A stretch of DNA of 64,000 nucleotides from NCBI GenBank assembly GCA_963734625.1, contig CAVTHW010000014.1:186001-250000 (forward strand). Reading direction: 5' to 3'. Positions 50,387 to 59,789 of the stretch are shown piece after piece. This DNA comes from CAVTHW01 sp963734625 (GTDB lineage Bacteria; Acidobacteriota; Terriglobia; Bryobacterales; Bryobacteraceae). A model generated the notes under the pieces. That model had not been told where the DNA came from. It made no database searches and saw nothing but the letters and a program-made list of their open reading frames with translations. Position numbers and translations under genes: made by a program. Each line of letters opens with the position of its first letter. Position 1 is the first letter of the stretch.

Positions 50387-51373
50387 ATGGCCGAGCCTCG
50401 CGTGAGCGTTGTCATCCCGGCTTTCAACCGCGAGCGTGAGATCGGACGCGCCATCGAGAGCTGTCTGACGCAGCGCTTCACCGACTATCAAGTTGTGGTT
50501 GTGGACGATGGCTCCACCGACGGCACATGTGAGGCTGTTCGTGCCTGCCGGGATAGCCGGATCAAAATGGTGCGCCATGACACCAACCGCGGCGTGTGCC
50601 CCGCGAGGAACACCGGGGTCGCCAATGCGACGGCGGACTGGGTGCTGTTTTTGGACAGCGACGATGAACTGTTGCCAGGCGCTTTGAGCACCGTCGATGA
50701 AAAAGTCCGCACTAATACACCGGACATAGCCAGGCTCGCATTCAGCTATCTCCTGGACGACGGCGCAGTCTCCCCCTTCCCGCGGTTTGCCGGCGATGCT
50801 GTGGACTACGAGGCTTACGTCAGGTGGACGAATGACGTTCAGTTGTCGGATTTCCTTCAATGCGTGCGGCGCGGGACCTTTGACCACGTGAGGTTCCCGG
50901 AGAGCCACATCCAGGAGTTGCCGTACAGTTTCGACTTCGCCCGGAGGTTCAGGACGAGAGCGTTCCCCGACGTATTGGCGAAGTTGCACACAGACGCGGG
51001 CAACCGGCTCAGCGACTGGAGGAGCAACAAGGCCGATGGGGCAGCGAGTTTCAACGCGACTGAACAGGCAGAGGGGATGATCCGTTTGCTGGCGGACCAC
51101 GGCCCGGCCATGCGGGCATACGCGCCCAGGACTTATGAGGTCTGCTCGCGAATGGCGGCGACTTATCGTTTTCTGGCTGGGAAACGGATGCAAGGTTGCA
51201 CGCTCGCCTTGAAGCACCTGGGGCGGCACCCTATGTCTTTGCATTCCTGGGTCATCCCCGGCTTGGGCTTGCTTGGCCCGAGAGCTCTGCAGTGGGGAAC
51301 CGCGTTCAAGACCAAGATCGGGCGAACCTTTCGCCCGCAACGGAGCCCGCGTGCCTTCGTGCTCGAAAACTGA
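50387..51373 (+). CDS. GT2 glycosyltransferase
   Basis: A 328-residue GT-A enzyme: VSVVIPAFNREREIGRAIESCL, VVVVDDGSTDGT, NRGVCPARNTGV and the DXD-containing FLDSDDELLPGAL. The C-terminal 130 residues are variable and probably bind the acceptor. It starts one base after the flippase stop. The sugar is unknown. Confidence 0.9.
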   Translation: MAEPRVSVVIPAFNREREIGRAIESCLTQRFTDYQVVVVDDGSTDGTCEAVRACRDSRIKMVRHDTNRGVCPARNTGVANATADWVLFLDSDDELLPGALSTVDEKVRTNTPDIARLAFSYLLDDGAVSPFPRFAGDAVDYEAYVRWTNDVQLSDFLQCVRRGTFDHVRFPESHIQELPYSFDFARRFRTRAFPDVLAKLHTDAGNRLSDWRSNKADGAASFNATEQAEGMIRLLADHGPAMRAYAPRTYEVCSRMAATYRFLAGKRMQGCTLALKHLGRHPMSLHSWVIPGLGLLGPRALQWGTAFKTKIGRTFRPQRSPRAFVLEN

Positions 51374-52493
51374 ACGCGTGCTGCACGTGGTGGACCGCAT
51401 GGATTGCGGGGGAGTGGAGACGCTGGTCATGCGGGTCTACCGGCAGTTGGATCGATCGGGGCTCCAGTTCGACTTTGCCGTGGCGCAGCAGGGGTGCGAC
51501 TACGACGCCGAGATTCTGGCCGGAGGAGGCCGTCTGCACGCACTTCCGCGTCCAACACTCGGGAATCTGGCGAAGTACTCTGTGGCGCTGACGACGATCC
51601 TGCGACGCTACGGGCCATTTGCGGCGGTGCATAGCCACGTTCACTACTGCAGCGGAGCCGTGCTTCTGGCAGCCAGAGCGGCAGGGGTGCCTGTCCGGAT
51701 CGCTCACAGCCATACCACCAACGATGGACGCGGCAGCAGCCCACCGCGCCGGGTGTACACGGGGCTGATGCGACGTTGGATCCTCCAGCACGCCACGCAT
51801 TTGCTGGCCTGCTCCGGCGCGGCTGGGCGGGCGCTGTATGGAGATCAATTCGGAGCCGATCACCGCTTTCAAATTGTCGCGAACGGACTCGAACCGGCGG
51901 ATTTTGAGGACCCGCAGACAGAACAAGACAGCCTGCGGCGGGAACTGGGTTTGCCGCCCGGTGTGAGGCTGGTTGGCCACGTGGGGAGGCTGGCACCGCC
52001 TAAGAACCACCGGTTTCTGCTGGAGATTTTCGCGACGCTCGCCGAGAAACTGCCGGACGTTCATTTCCTGCTGGTGGGGGAGGGGCCGCTCCGATCCGAG
52101 ATCGAGTCTCAGATCTCGCGCATGGCCCTGCGCCAGCGGGTGAGCATGCTTGGGGTCAGAAATGACATTCCGAGAATCATGCGGAGTCTAGAAGTGTTTG
52201 TATTCCCGTCTCTGTTCGAGGGTCTGCCAACCGTGGTGGTCGAAGCTCAGGCCGCAGGCGTTCCTTGCGTCGTGTCCGAGGCCGTGCCGCCCGAGGCGAA
52301 CCTCGGACTGGGATTAACGAGTTGCCTGAGCCTTGGCGCGGCCCACGGGACTTGGGCAGAGGCCGTAGCTCGAGCTATGGATGTGAGCCACCCGCCGTGG
52401 GCACTGCGGCAGAAGGCAATCGAGAACAATGGCTACGCTATCGGGCACGCAACTGCCCTCCTTCAGCGGATATATCAATCTCGGGCAGCCTGA
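51351..52493 (+). CDS. GT4 glycosyltransferase
   Basis: A 380-residue GT-B enzyme. It has RVLHVVDRMDCGGVETLVMRVY at the N-terminus, HSHVHYCSGAVLLAARAAGVP, and in the C-terminal domain GHVGRLAPPKNHRFLLEIF, LLVGEGPLR and the E-x7-E region PSLFEGLPTVVVEAQAAGVPCV. I use the GTG at 51351, which lies 23 bases inside the previous gene, because the upstream part of the frame is arginine-rich and looks like read-through of the GT2 gene in another frame. Confidence 0.88.
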   Translation: MPSCSKTERVLHVVDRMDCGGVETLVMRVYRQLDRSGLQFDFAVAQQGCDYDAEILAGGGRLHALPRPTLGNLAKYSVALTTILRRYGPFAAVHSHVHYCSGAVLLAARAAGVPVRIAHSHTTNDGRGSSPPRRVYTGLMRRWILQHATHLLACSGAAGRALYGDQFGADHRFQIVANGLEPADFEDPQTEQDSLRRELGLPPGVRLVGHVGRLAPPKNHRFLLEIFATLAEKLPDVHFLLVGEGPLRSEIESQISRMALRQRVSMLGVRNDIPRIMRSLEVFVFPSLFEGLPTVVVEAQAAGVPCVVSEAVPPEANLGLGLTSCLSLGAAHGTWAEAVARAMDVSHPPWALRQKAIENNGYAIGHATALLQRIYQSRAA

Positions 52494-53922
52494 GGCAGCC
52501 AGAAATACGCCTCGGGGCTACGGCGTCCTTTTCAGTCAGCTTGGCATTCTGTCCATCCTGGTATTGCTGGTAGTGGCTTACCGGGCGTTTGACTGGGACG
52601 CTGAGCGACTGATTTACCCGGCGTGCTGGTCGTTCGCTGCACTCAGCCTATGGCTTTTCTGGTCGTGGCGGAAGCAGAGCGGCGAAGCGCTGGATCCATA
52701 TACGCTCTTCATATTGGCGGCGGTGCTCTTTAACGGCGGCCAAGCGCTTCTCGAGATGTTCCGCTTGAACCCAAGAGGATTCCTGGGCAATGTGTTTCCA
52801 CCGGAGTCACTGCTGAGAGCGCTCTGGTTTAACATGTTGGGACTCGCGTCGGTTCACTTGGGCGCCCTTCTGAGTCTGCATATCGGCCGCCGAACGACTT
52901 GCGGGAGTTCTGTGGCACTCTCCGCGAGCCGGGAGTCAAGGGCTTGCGCGATGGTGGGAATCGCAATGATAGGCGTGTCCCTCCTGCCTTGGCTCATGGT
53001 GATGTGGTCATCCACGGCGGCCGTCATGTCGTATGGGTATTTCGTCGGGCTTTTCCAGCAGGAGTCCGCTACGAGTTTCGATGCTGCTCCTAGCCTGCTG
53101 AGCGCTTTTCTGATACCGGGTGCGCTTTTTCTGTTGGCCGGCAGCCGCCGGCCACTTGGCCGGACGTGCGCGGTAACGATCCTGGCCGCGCACTGCGTCG
53201 GCAACTTCATTCTCGGATCCAGGGCGCCGGCCACGACGACCCTGGTGGCCGGCCTTTGGCTGTGGCACTACTCAGTCAGTCGCGTGCGGAGGCTAACGGT
53301 TGTTCTAGTAGGGCTGGGCGTCGCTCTGCTGATCCCGCTGGTGGCTACGGTGAGAGATTACAGCATGGAGGCCAGGAGTGCGAACTTGACGGCCGACTCG
53401 CTCAGGGCCGTCGGGAATCCTCTCGTTTTCACCGTCGCGGAGATGGGAAACTCCATGAGCACCGTAGCCTACACCATTGAACTTGTCCCGGCAGTCCGGG
53501 GGTTCGATTACGGGCAGAGCTACTTCTACGCTTCCCTTACAGCCTTGCCCAATCTGTTTTGGGATCTGCATCCGACTAGTGCCCATGGTCTTCTGAGTAA
53601 TTGGCTGGTCTGGACCGTAGATCCAGGGCGGGCGGCCGTCAATGGAGGGCTGGGCTTCTCCTTTCTCGCCGAAGCCTTTCTCAACTTTGGCTGGTACGGC
53701 GCGCCCTTCGCACTCCTGGCTGTCGGGTTGCTACTCGGTTTACTGGTCAGGTGGGCGGGAAACGCTCAAAGGTCCGGCAGCTTTGCGGCCGTTGCATGCA
53801 TGCTGCTGTTCGTCCTGTTTTTTGCCAGGGGGGAATCCGCATCGATGGTCCGTGGCGTCCTCTGGTACTCCCTTCTCCCATACGCTGCCGTCCAGTTGCT
53901 GGCGCGCGCCCAGGGCCGTTGA
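52429..53922 (+). CDS. Wzy-like polysaccharide polymerase
   Basis: A 497-residue protein with about 12 membrane helices and a large periplasmic loop in the second half (ADSLRAVGNPLVFTVAEMGNSMSTVAYTIE and DYGQSYFYASLTALPNLFWD), the layout of Wzy and related oligosaccharide polymerases. A conserved-looking GFSFLAEAFLNFGWYGAP block close to the end matches the O-antigen polymerase pattern. Its ATG lies 65 bases inside the GT4 gene. It probably joins repeat units after flipping. Confidence 0.8.
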   Translation: MATLSGTQLPSFSGYINLGQPEAARNTPRGYGVLFSQLGILSILVLLVVAYRAFDWDAERLIYPACWSFAALSLWLFWSWRKQSGEALDPYTLFILAAVLFNGGQALLEMFRLNPRGFLGNVFPPESLLRALWFNMLGLASVHLGALLSLHIGRRTTCGSSVALSASRESRACAMVGIAMIGVSLLPWLMVMWSSTAAVMSYGYFVGLFQQESATSFDAAPSLLSAFLIPGALFLLAGSRRPLGRTCAVTILAAHCVGNFILGSRAPATTTLVAGLWLWHYSVSRVRRLTVVLVGLGVALLIPLVATVRDYSMEARSANLTADSLRAVGNPLVFTVAEMGNSMSTVAYTIELVPAVRGFDYGQSYFYASLTALPNLFWDLHPTSAHGLLSNWLVWTVDPGRAAVNGGLGFSFLAEAFLNFGWYGAPFALLAVGLLLGLLVRWAGNAQRSGSFAAVACMLLFVLFFARGESASMVRGVLWYSLLPYAAVQLLARAQGR

Positions 53923-53965
53923 TTCGATTGCAGACGCGCCAGCCGCACGCGCCGGAATTAATACA

Positions 53966-55162
53966 ATGCGAGTCTCCGTGGTCCTCAATCAGCGCTTCTT
54001 CCGAACAGCGGCGGGACCTGTCTACACACGCACATGCCTCTCCTACAGCCACTGGAGCAGGTATCTGCGGGTTTTTGATCGGGTTCAGGTCATAGCCAGA
54101 GTGAGGACGGTCGCGCCCGGCGAGGAGCCGGTGACCGTGGCGGAGGGGCCAGGGGTCTCGTTCTTCCCCGTGCCAGATTATCAGGGGCTTTGGCAGTACC
54201 TGCTGAAACTGCCGGCAGTTGAGGGAGCGGTCCACCGGGCTGAGATTGGCGCTGACGCGGTGATCCTCAGGATCCCGTCTCATCTGACCTTGGGGATATG
54301 GCGAAGGCTATGCAATGAAGGGAGGCCTTATGGCATCGAGGTCGTGGGAGATCCCCACGCGGAGTTCGCCCCAGGCGCAGTGTCGCACCCGTTGCGTCCG
54401 CTGTTCCGGCAATGCTTCTCACGCCTCCAGCAGCAACAGTGCACCCAGGCGGCTGCCGCAGCATACGTGACCCACGATGCTTTGCAGCGCCGCTATCGGC
54501 CTGCGGATGGGGTCGTTTCTACCGGCTACTCCGACGTCGAGTTGCCGCCGGAAGCTGTAGTTAATGCACCACGATCCGCGCCTACGAAGGAAACCGGGTG
54601 GGTTCTATTGTGCGTGGCTTCCCTCGCACAACTCTATAAGGGCCCGGATATCCTCTTGAAGTCGGTCGCCAACTGCGTCCGCAGAGGGCTGGATATCAGG
54701 TTGTCGCTGGTGGGGGACGGAAAGCACCGGATCGACCTCCAGCGACTGGCGCGCCACCTGGGTGTCGAAGGGCGAGTGAACTTCGCCGGCGAACTCCCCG
54801 CCGGCGAAGCGATTCGAGAGCAGATGGATCGGGCCGATCTGTTTGTGTTGCCTTCCAGAACCGAGGGGTTGCCCCGAGCCCTCATCGAGGCCATGGCCCG
54901 CGGATTACCTTGTGTGGCTTCGAATGTGGGCGGGATACCGGAGATCCTCCCTCCCGAGGATCTGGTATCACCGGGCGATCCCGATGAACTGGCGGACAAG
55001 CTCTGTGAGGTGCTCGGTGAACCGGGCCGGATGGCACGAATGTCGGCGCGGAACCTGATCGAGGCAGAGAAGTATCGTGAGGGGTCGCAGGACGGTGCGC
55101 GGCTGGCCTTCTACGAGGGGATCAAAGAGGCGACAAAACGCTGGCAATGGAACAGACAGTGA
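53966..55162 (+). CDS. GT4 glycosyltransferase
   Basis: A 398-residue GT-B enzyme starting at ATG 53966 (the open frame back to 53642 is out-of-frame polymerase sequence). The C-terminal domain shows LLCVASLAQLYKGPDILLKSV, LSLVGDGKHRIDLQRLA and the E-x7-E region PSRTEGLPRALIEAMARGLPCVASNVGGIPE. The N-terminal domain is shorter in motifs, starting VSVVLNQRFFRTAAGPVYTR. It overlaps the next gene by 16 bases. Confidence 0.88.
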   Translation: MRVSVVLNQRFFRTAAGPVYTRTCLSYSHWSRYLRVFDRVQVIARVRTVAPGEEPVTVAEGPGVSFFPVPDYQGLWQYLLKLPAVEGAVHRAEIGADAVILRIPSHLTLGIWRRLCNEGRPYGIEVVGDPHAEFAPGAVSHPLRPLFRQCFSRLQQQQCTQAAAAAYVTHDALQRRYRPADGVVSTGYSDVELPPEAVVNAPRSAPTKETGWVLLCVASLAQLYKGPDILLKSVANCVRRGLDIRLSLVGDGKHRIDLQRLARHLGVEGRVNFAGELPAGEAIREQMDRADLFVLPSRTEGLPRALIEAMARGLPCVASNVGGIPEILPPEDLVSPGDPDELADKLCEVLGEPGRMARMSARNLIEAEKYREGSQDGARLAFYEGIKEATKRWQWNRQ

Positions 55163-56409
55163 ATCTGCTGGGTGACAGTCGAGCCCCCGATTGCGGGCGG
55201 CCTTTAGTCGTCTACGTTCTGACTCGTCTTGCCGGCGGTGGGCCGAGAGAACACGTTCTCGGGCTGCTGGCTGGGATGAAAAGGCGCGGCTATGCGACAG
55301 CCTTGATTGTTGGAAGATGCGACCCGCGCCACGATGTCGACCTGCCTTCGGATTTGACGAGTGACGAGTCAATCTACACAATCCCCGAAATGTCCAGGTC
55401 CGTGAATCTGTGGGGCGACGGAGTTTCGCTATGGCGTACCTACCGGCTCTTGGTGAGACTGAAGCCCGACATCGTTCACACTCACACGGCAAAGGCCGGG
55501 CTCATCGGCCGGTTGGCTGCGCGCGCCGCGGGCGTTCCCTGTGTGGTCCATAGCTACCACGGGAACGTGCTGCGTGGCTATTTCTCAAGACCGATAAGCG
55601 CCATTGTGCGCTGGTGCGAGCGCCGGCTAGCTGCGCTGACGGACCGTGTCTGCGTTCTATCGGGGGAGCAACTCGACGAGATCGCCGGCACGTATGGAGT
55701 GGCTAGGGCGGAGAAAGTACGGGTGACACCGCTAGGCGTGGATCTGCAGCGTTTCGAAGGCGTATCGCAGCCCCCTGAGCGTCCCTTCACCGTCGGCTGG
55801 CTAGGCAGGATGGTTCCGATCAAGAATATCCCACTGCTGGTAGCTGCCGCTGAGGAGACGGTGCGCCGCGGAGCCAATGTGCGTTTCCTGGTTGCCGGCG
55901 ACGGGCCCGAGCGCGGCCTGGTAACCGAGGCCGTGTCCCGCCTGGGACGCGAGTCATTCGAGTGGCTCGGCTGGCAGCAGGACGTGCGAAGCATGCTGGC
56001 GCGCTGCCACATGCTGATCCAGACCTCTCTCAACGAGGGGACGCCAATCTCGCTGATGCAGGGAGGCGCGGCGGGACGACCCTTTGTTTCCACTCCCGTG
56101 GGAGGAGTCGTAGACATGGTGCGTGGCTCCATGCTGCGCGCGGACCGAGGCGCTAAATGGTACGCAAATGGCGTCTTGGTCGAGCCGGATGCCGCGGCTA
56201 TCGCCTCCGTACTATGCGAGATCGCGGACCAGCCGGGTGAAGCCGCACGCATGGGCCGGCAGGCCGCGGACTTCGTGAGGTCTCACTTCGACATCGAGAC
56301 GCACATGGCGACTATTGACTCGTTGTATCGCGAACTGTTGCGAGACAAGCGGCCGTTGAGTGAGTTTGCCATTCGGCGCAACGCGCACGTGGAATCATGT
56401 ATTCCTTAG
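55147..56409 (+). CDS. GT4 glycosyltransferase
   Basis: A 420-residue GT-B enzyme. The N-terminal domain reads VVYVLTRLAGGGPREHVLGLLAGMKRRGY and DIVHTHTAKAGLIGRLAARAAG. The C-terminal domain reads VGWLGRMVPIKNIPLLVAA, LVAGDGPERG and TSLNEGTPISLMQGGAAGRPFVSTPVGG. The Glu of the first E-x7 position (NEGTPISLMQ) is kept, but the second Glu position is Gln, which is seen in some GT4 enzymes. It overlaps the WecA-like gene by 13 bases. Confidence 0.88.
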   Translation: MEQTVNLLGDSRAPDCGRPLVVYVLTRLAGGGPREHVLGLLAGMKRRGYATALIVGRCDPRHDVDLPSDLTSDESIYTIPEMSRSVNLWGDGVSLWRTYRLLVRLKPDIVHTHTAKAGLIGRLAARAAGVPCVVHSYHGNVLRGYFSRPISAIVRWCERRLAALTDRVCVLSGEQLDEIAGTYGVARAEKVRVTPLGVDLQRFEGVSQPPERPFTVGWLGRMVPIKNIPLLVAAAEETVRRGANVRFLVAGDGPERGLVTEAVSRLGRESFEWLGWQQDVRSMLARCHMLIQTSLNEGTPISLMQGGAAGRPFVSTPVGGVVDMVRGSMLRADRGAKWYANGVLVEPDAAAIASVLCEIADQPGEAARMGRQAADFVRSHFDIETHMATIDSLYRELLRDKRPLSEFAIRRNAHVESCIP

Positions 56410-57851
56410 GCTTCCTCTTTGCCGTGTCCTTCCTGCTGTCGCTGGCGCTGACGCCGCTGTGCCGGGACGTGTTTCTGCGCCGTGGGCTGGTGGATGCTCC
56501 GGGGGCTGCGAGGAGAGTACATACGCGGGCGGTGCCGAGGATCGGCGGGGCGCCTATCCTGATCGCGGCGGCGGCGGCCTTCGTGCTGCTGATCCTGTCG
56601 CCGCTTAAAGCGGGCGAGATCGTCCAGCAAGGCCTCCCCTGGGCCTGGAAAGTGATCCCCGCCGTAGTTCTGATCTTTCTGACCGGCCTGGTGGACGATT
56701 TGCACGGGCTCACTCCCTGGCAGAAACTCGCGGGACAACTGGCCGCGGCCGGGGCCGCGTGCCTGGCGGGCGTACACATTCACGCCATCGGCGGCCATCC
56801 CATCCAAGCGTGGCTGAGCATTCCCGTGACCTTGCTCTGGCTTGTGGGCTGCGCCAACGCCTTCAACCTGATCGACGGGCTGGACGGACTGGCGGCGGGG
56901 GTGGGCCTGTTCGCCACCTTCACCATGCTGGCGGCGGCGCTGCTTGGCAACAACATGCCGGTGGCCCTGGCGACCGCGCCGCTGGCGGGCGCCTTGCTGG
57001 GGTTCCTGCGGTACAACTTCAGCCCGGCCTCGGTGTTCCTGGGGGATTCCGGGAGCCTGCTGATCGGCTTCGTGCTGGGCTGCTACGGGGTCGTCTGGAG
57101 CCAGAAGAGCGCGACAATTCTGGGGATGACGGCGCCGCTGATGGCGCTGGCCGTCCCGATCCTGGACGTGGTGCTGTCGATTCTGCGGCGCTTCCTGCGG
57201 GGCCAGCCGATCTTCACCGCCGACAGGGGGCACATACACCACCGGCTGCTGGACCGCGGACTCACGCCGCGGCGGGTCGCGCTGCTGCTCTACGCAGTGT
57301 GCGGGCTGTGCGCCGCGCTTTCCCTGATGCAGAGTGTCTTCCAGAATCAATTCAGCGGCCTGATCCTGGTGATCTTCTGCGCCGCCGCCTGGATCGGGGT
57401 TCACAATTTGGGCTACAGAGAGTTCGGGACGGCCCGGCGGCTGCTGCTGGCGGGCGCTTTTCAGAACATAGTGAACGCGCGCCTGGCGCTGGACAAATTC
57501 GACGAATCGCTGAGCCGGGCGGCCGGGCCCGAGGAGCGCTGGCGGGCGCTGGAAGAGGCCTCCGCGAGCCTCGGATTCCACCAGGTGGAGATGCACCTGG
57601 ACGGCGTGGTTTATGCCCGGCGGCTGGCGCACACCAATGGCAGCGGCTGCTGGGAGCTGCGCGTGCCGCTGGCAGGCGACGGCTTCGTGCGCCTGGCCTG
57701 CGCTTTCCACTCGCCGCTGCCGCCGGTGGCGGCCGGACAGTTCGCCGAGATTCTGCGGGAGAGGATGGGAAGCCTGCCTCGCGCGGCGGAAACACTGCCC
57801 CTTTCTCGCCTGCGTGTCGCTGGCGTAAGCCGTGCGGCGTCCGTCCTTTGA
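56397..57851 (+). CDS. WecA-type undecaprenyl-phosphate sugar-1-phosphate transferase
   Basis: This enzyme starts polysaccharide synthesis by attaching a sugar phosphate to undecaprenyl phosphate. The first 330 residues form about 10-11 helices with the family's acidic cytoplasmic loops: RRVHTRAVPRIGGAPI, LVDDLHGLTPW, NAFNLIDGLDGLAAG, LGDSGSLLIG and the HIHHRLLDRGL signature. A soluble C-terminal extension of about 110 residues (from FGTARRLLLAG) is not part of the core; it includes LGFHQVEMHLDGVVYAR and may be a regulatory domain. It is the last gene of the cluster. Confidence 0.92.
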   Translation: MYSLGFLFAVSFLLSLALTPLCRDVFLRRGLVDAPGAARRVHTRAVPRIGGAPILIAAAAAFVLLILSPLKAGEIVQQGLPWAWKVIPAVVLIFLTGLVDDLHGLTPWQKLAGQLAAAGAACLAGVHIHAIGGHPIQAWLSIPVTLLWLVGCANAFNLIDGLDGLAAGVGLFATFTMLAAALLGNNMPVALATAPLAGALLGFLRYNFSPASVFLGDSGSLLIGFVLGCYGVVWSQKSATILGMTAPLMALAVPILDVVLSILRRFLRGQPIFTADRGHIHHRLLDRGLTPRRVALLLYAVCGLCAALSLMQSVFQNQFSGLILVIFCAAAWIGVHNLGYREFGTARRLLLAGAFQNIVNARLALDKFDESLSRAAGPEERWRALEEASASLGFHQVEMHLDGVVYARRLAHTNGSGCWELRVPLAGDGFVRLACAFHSPLPPVAAGQFAEILRERMGSLPRAAETLPLSRLRVAGVSRAASVL

Positions 57852-57889
57852 TCGCGGGGGCGCGACTTAAAGGTGAATCGCCGGCGTGC

Positions 57890-57924
57890 TTCAGCAGCAA
57901 AGACAGAGTGCCCAGGTGGGGTCA
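57890..57924 (+). repeat. Dispersed 35-bp repeat, copy 2
   Basis: Matches the reverse complement of 20465-20499 at 33 of 35 positions. It stands 10 bases beyond the 3' end of the group II intron remnant. Confidence 0.85.
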
Positions 57925-57933
57925 TGCTTTCAG

Positions 57934-58214
57934 ATCGGGTCGAGGACGAGGATTGCGCCCCGTCACCCTCCCACACCACCGGACGTGCGGTTTTCCGCAT
58001 CCGGCGGTTGAACCCAGCCGCCTTAAGGCGCGGCAAGGGTTGAAGGAAAGAGAAAGCCGTACCGGCGTAGGACTGAGTTGCTCAGGGCCTGATGCAATTC
58101 CGGTTGGGCGGCCACCCGCCAAGCACCACGACTAAGCGTCGCGACACCCAGAGCGGTTCCCTTAAGCCCCAACCGACGCAGGTTGCGCAGCCGTCCTTGG
58201 CGGCCGTGCTCATC
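57934..58214 (-). mobile_element. 3' remnant of a bacterial class C group II intron
   Basis: On the minus strand a 63-residue tail of the intron-encoded reverse transcriptase is open from 58214 to a TAA at 58023: RLRNLRRLGLKGTALGVA then SRGAWRVAAQPELHQALSNSVL. A 34-base domain V (57975-58008) follows, then a domain VI-like stem (GACGGGG with CCTCGTC) and an intron-like 3' end near ACCCGAT (57934). Upstream of 58214 the protein is frame-broken and unrecognisable, so the 5' part is lost or decayed. Confidence 0.72.
57975..58008 (-). ncRNA. Group II intron domain V
   Basis: A 34-base hairpin: 9-bp lower stem ACCGCCGGA/TCCGGTGGT, a 2-base CG bulge on the 3' side, 5-bp upper stem TGCGG/CCGCA and tetraloop AAAA. 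Lengths and bulge fit domain V exactly. The triad position reads CGC, as in class C introns; the loop departs from the usual GNRA. Confidence 0.75.
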
Positions 58215-58339
58215 TCAACCAATGACCGCAACTTCGGCGCGTAGTCCGTGCCGACATGACCAATCTCACCAACCATGCGGCATCGCGGGCATAGTCGGCA
58301 TGTTGAGAGATGCTGCCGCCTCCCAACGGCCTCGGACGA

Positions 58340-58901
58340 CGGCTCCCCTCGGCTGCCCGCAGCACGGACAGGTCCAGCCGAGCATCCCGGCCAGCACGCG
58401 AATCATAGAAGGTGCGCCACCTGAAATCCACTCGACCAGAGCTCTCGGTAGCATCCGGCGATTCGCATTTGCGATCCAGTACGGCAAAGCCCGGCGGACG
58501 CGATTCACAAACCATCCACAGGTACTCCCGGAAGCCTTGGCGGCAGTTCTCCACCTTCAGATCGATCATGATGGTCGCATCGCGATCCACCCGTTTCGGA
58601 AGTCAGGTCTTGGCCGACTCCATGCTGACTCGTACGGTAGGGACTCAGTTCATCCTCAGACCGAAAGGCGACGATTCTGACCGGCTCCGGGTAGGATTAT
58701 CAACTCGAACCGCGTGAAGAAAGATGTGCGCGCAGCTTCGAACTGCACGAGGGCTGCGCGGGCCTTGGCTTTATCCTCCGTAGTGTAAAGTTCGAAGTGC
58801 TCCGACGTGGCCCTGAGCCACCTCTTCTCCGCCGCCAAGGACCTGCAAAGCGGCAACAAGCAAGCCAGGATGATGGCGAGAGTATACCTGTCTCTGAACA
58901 T
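58340..58901 (-). pseudogene. Decayed exported-protein gene, copy 1
   Basis: The 5' end is recognisable: ATG 58901, a signal peptide (LAIILACLLPLCRSLAAEKRW) and TSEHFELYTTEDKAKARAALV, then QFEAARTSFF. After a frame change comes PEPVRIVAFRSEDELSPYR, and after another DRDATIMIDLKVENCRQGF. The order 'HFELYTT - FE..R.FF - PVRIVAFRS.. - Y..Y' is that of a secreted DUF1570-like/TPR family I recall from Acidobacteriota. The gene runs out towards the group II intron remnant. At least two frameshifts and loss of the 3' half make it a pseudogene. Confidence 0.65.
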
Positions 58902-58929
58902 GAATCCCTCCTTCGACTGCTATCTTCGT

Positions 58930-59780
58930 TACACCATCACTCACCGCCTCCGGGTTGCCATATTGGCCTTCAATTCCGCCAGCACCAGCGCCGAATCGGG
59001 GGCAGGCGGCCGGATCCGGGCGCAAAAGGCTGCGTGAGTTCAACCGGAACACCCTGGCTCGAGCGGGGTGGCAAGGGCAAGATCTAAGATCTTTCTCTAC
59101 TTGCGTTACTGACCGCCGTAGATGCGGCTGAGCACGGCGTTCCGGTCCTCACCGTTTCCGAGAGCTTTCAGAGAGGCCAAGTAGTTCGAACGGTAGGCCG
59201 GCACCAGCGCAAGCTGTGCAGCAGGACATAATCAGGGTTAGGTCTGCCGGATGTCGAGGTCTGCGCCGAGGGATAGAGCCCCTGAACGGCACATACACTT
59301 CGAGTTGGCGTACAACCGGTCGCACCCAGCCATAGAATTCCTTGAGGCCCACCTTGAGGCGAGGCGGGAATCTCGACCCGGAGCCCTCAAAGCCGGGGCG
59401 TCGAACGATTTCCCCGTCTGGACGAACGGCGGGGATGCGCCTGAAACGAATCGCGGACCAGTCATCATCACGCTCGAACGGCGATGCGGTTCTGAGCAAG
59501 TAGGCTGCGGCGTGGAAATCCCGGAATTCCCCCGAAGAATCCGCCGCATCAATGGTCGGCGGAGGTGCCTTGACCTCGGCCCACGAAGACTATTTGGGCA
59601 GTACCGCGGTAGTCGGTTCTGGATCGAAAGGCGATGTTCGGACGGGCTCTTCATTCAACCCAAGGATCTGCATTGCCGGCAGGAAGAAGCCCGCGCCGTC
59701 TCGACATTGGAAAAGGACGTCTCCGCTCGACATGTCTCGTCGGTTAAGATTTCGACGTTCTGACATGCGCCCTGGCTCAC
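58930..59780 (-). pseudogene. Decayed exported-protein gene, copy 2
   Basis: Fragments in changing minus frames, in order: VEILTDETCRAETSFSNVE, TARAFFLPAMQILGLNEEPV (after correction), NIAFRSRTDYRGTAQIVF, PRLKVGLKEFYGWVRPVV, then PAYRSNYLASLKALGNGED and NAVLSRIYG, and near 58,960 PDSALVLAELKANMATRR. These match the segments of copies 1 and 3. Four or more frame changes are needed. The copy lies head to tail with the other two. Confidence 0.6.
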
Positions 59781-59789
59781 TTCGGCTCT

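Noticed and set aside
56406..57710. 434-codon minus-strand frame opposite the WecA-like gene
   Set aside because: Gln/Arg/His-rich antisense shadow of a membrane protein; no motif support.
58082..58276. Minus-strand 64-codon frame as an independent small gene
   Set aside because: Its end overlaps the reverse-transcriptase tail in another frame, and it has no ribosome site; better explained as part of the intron remnant.
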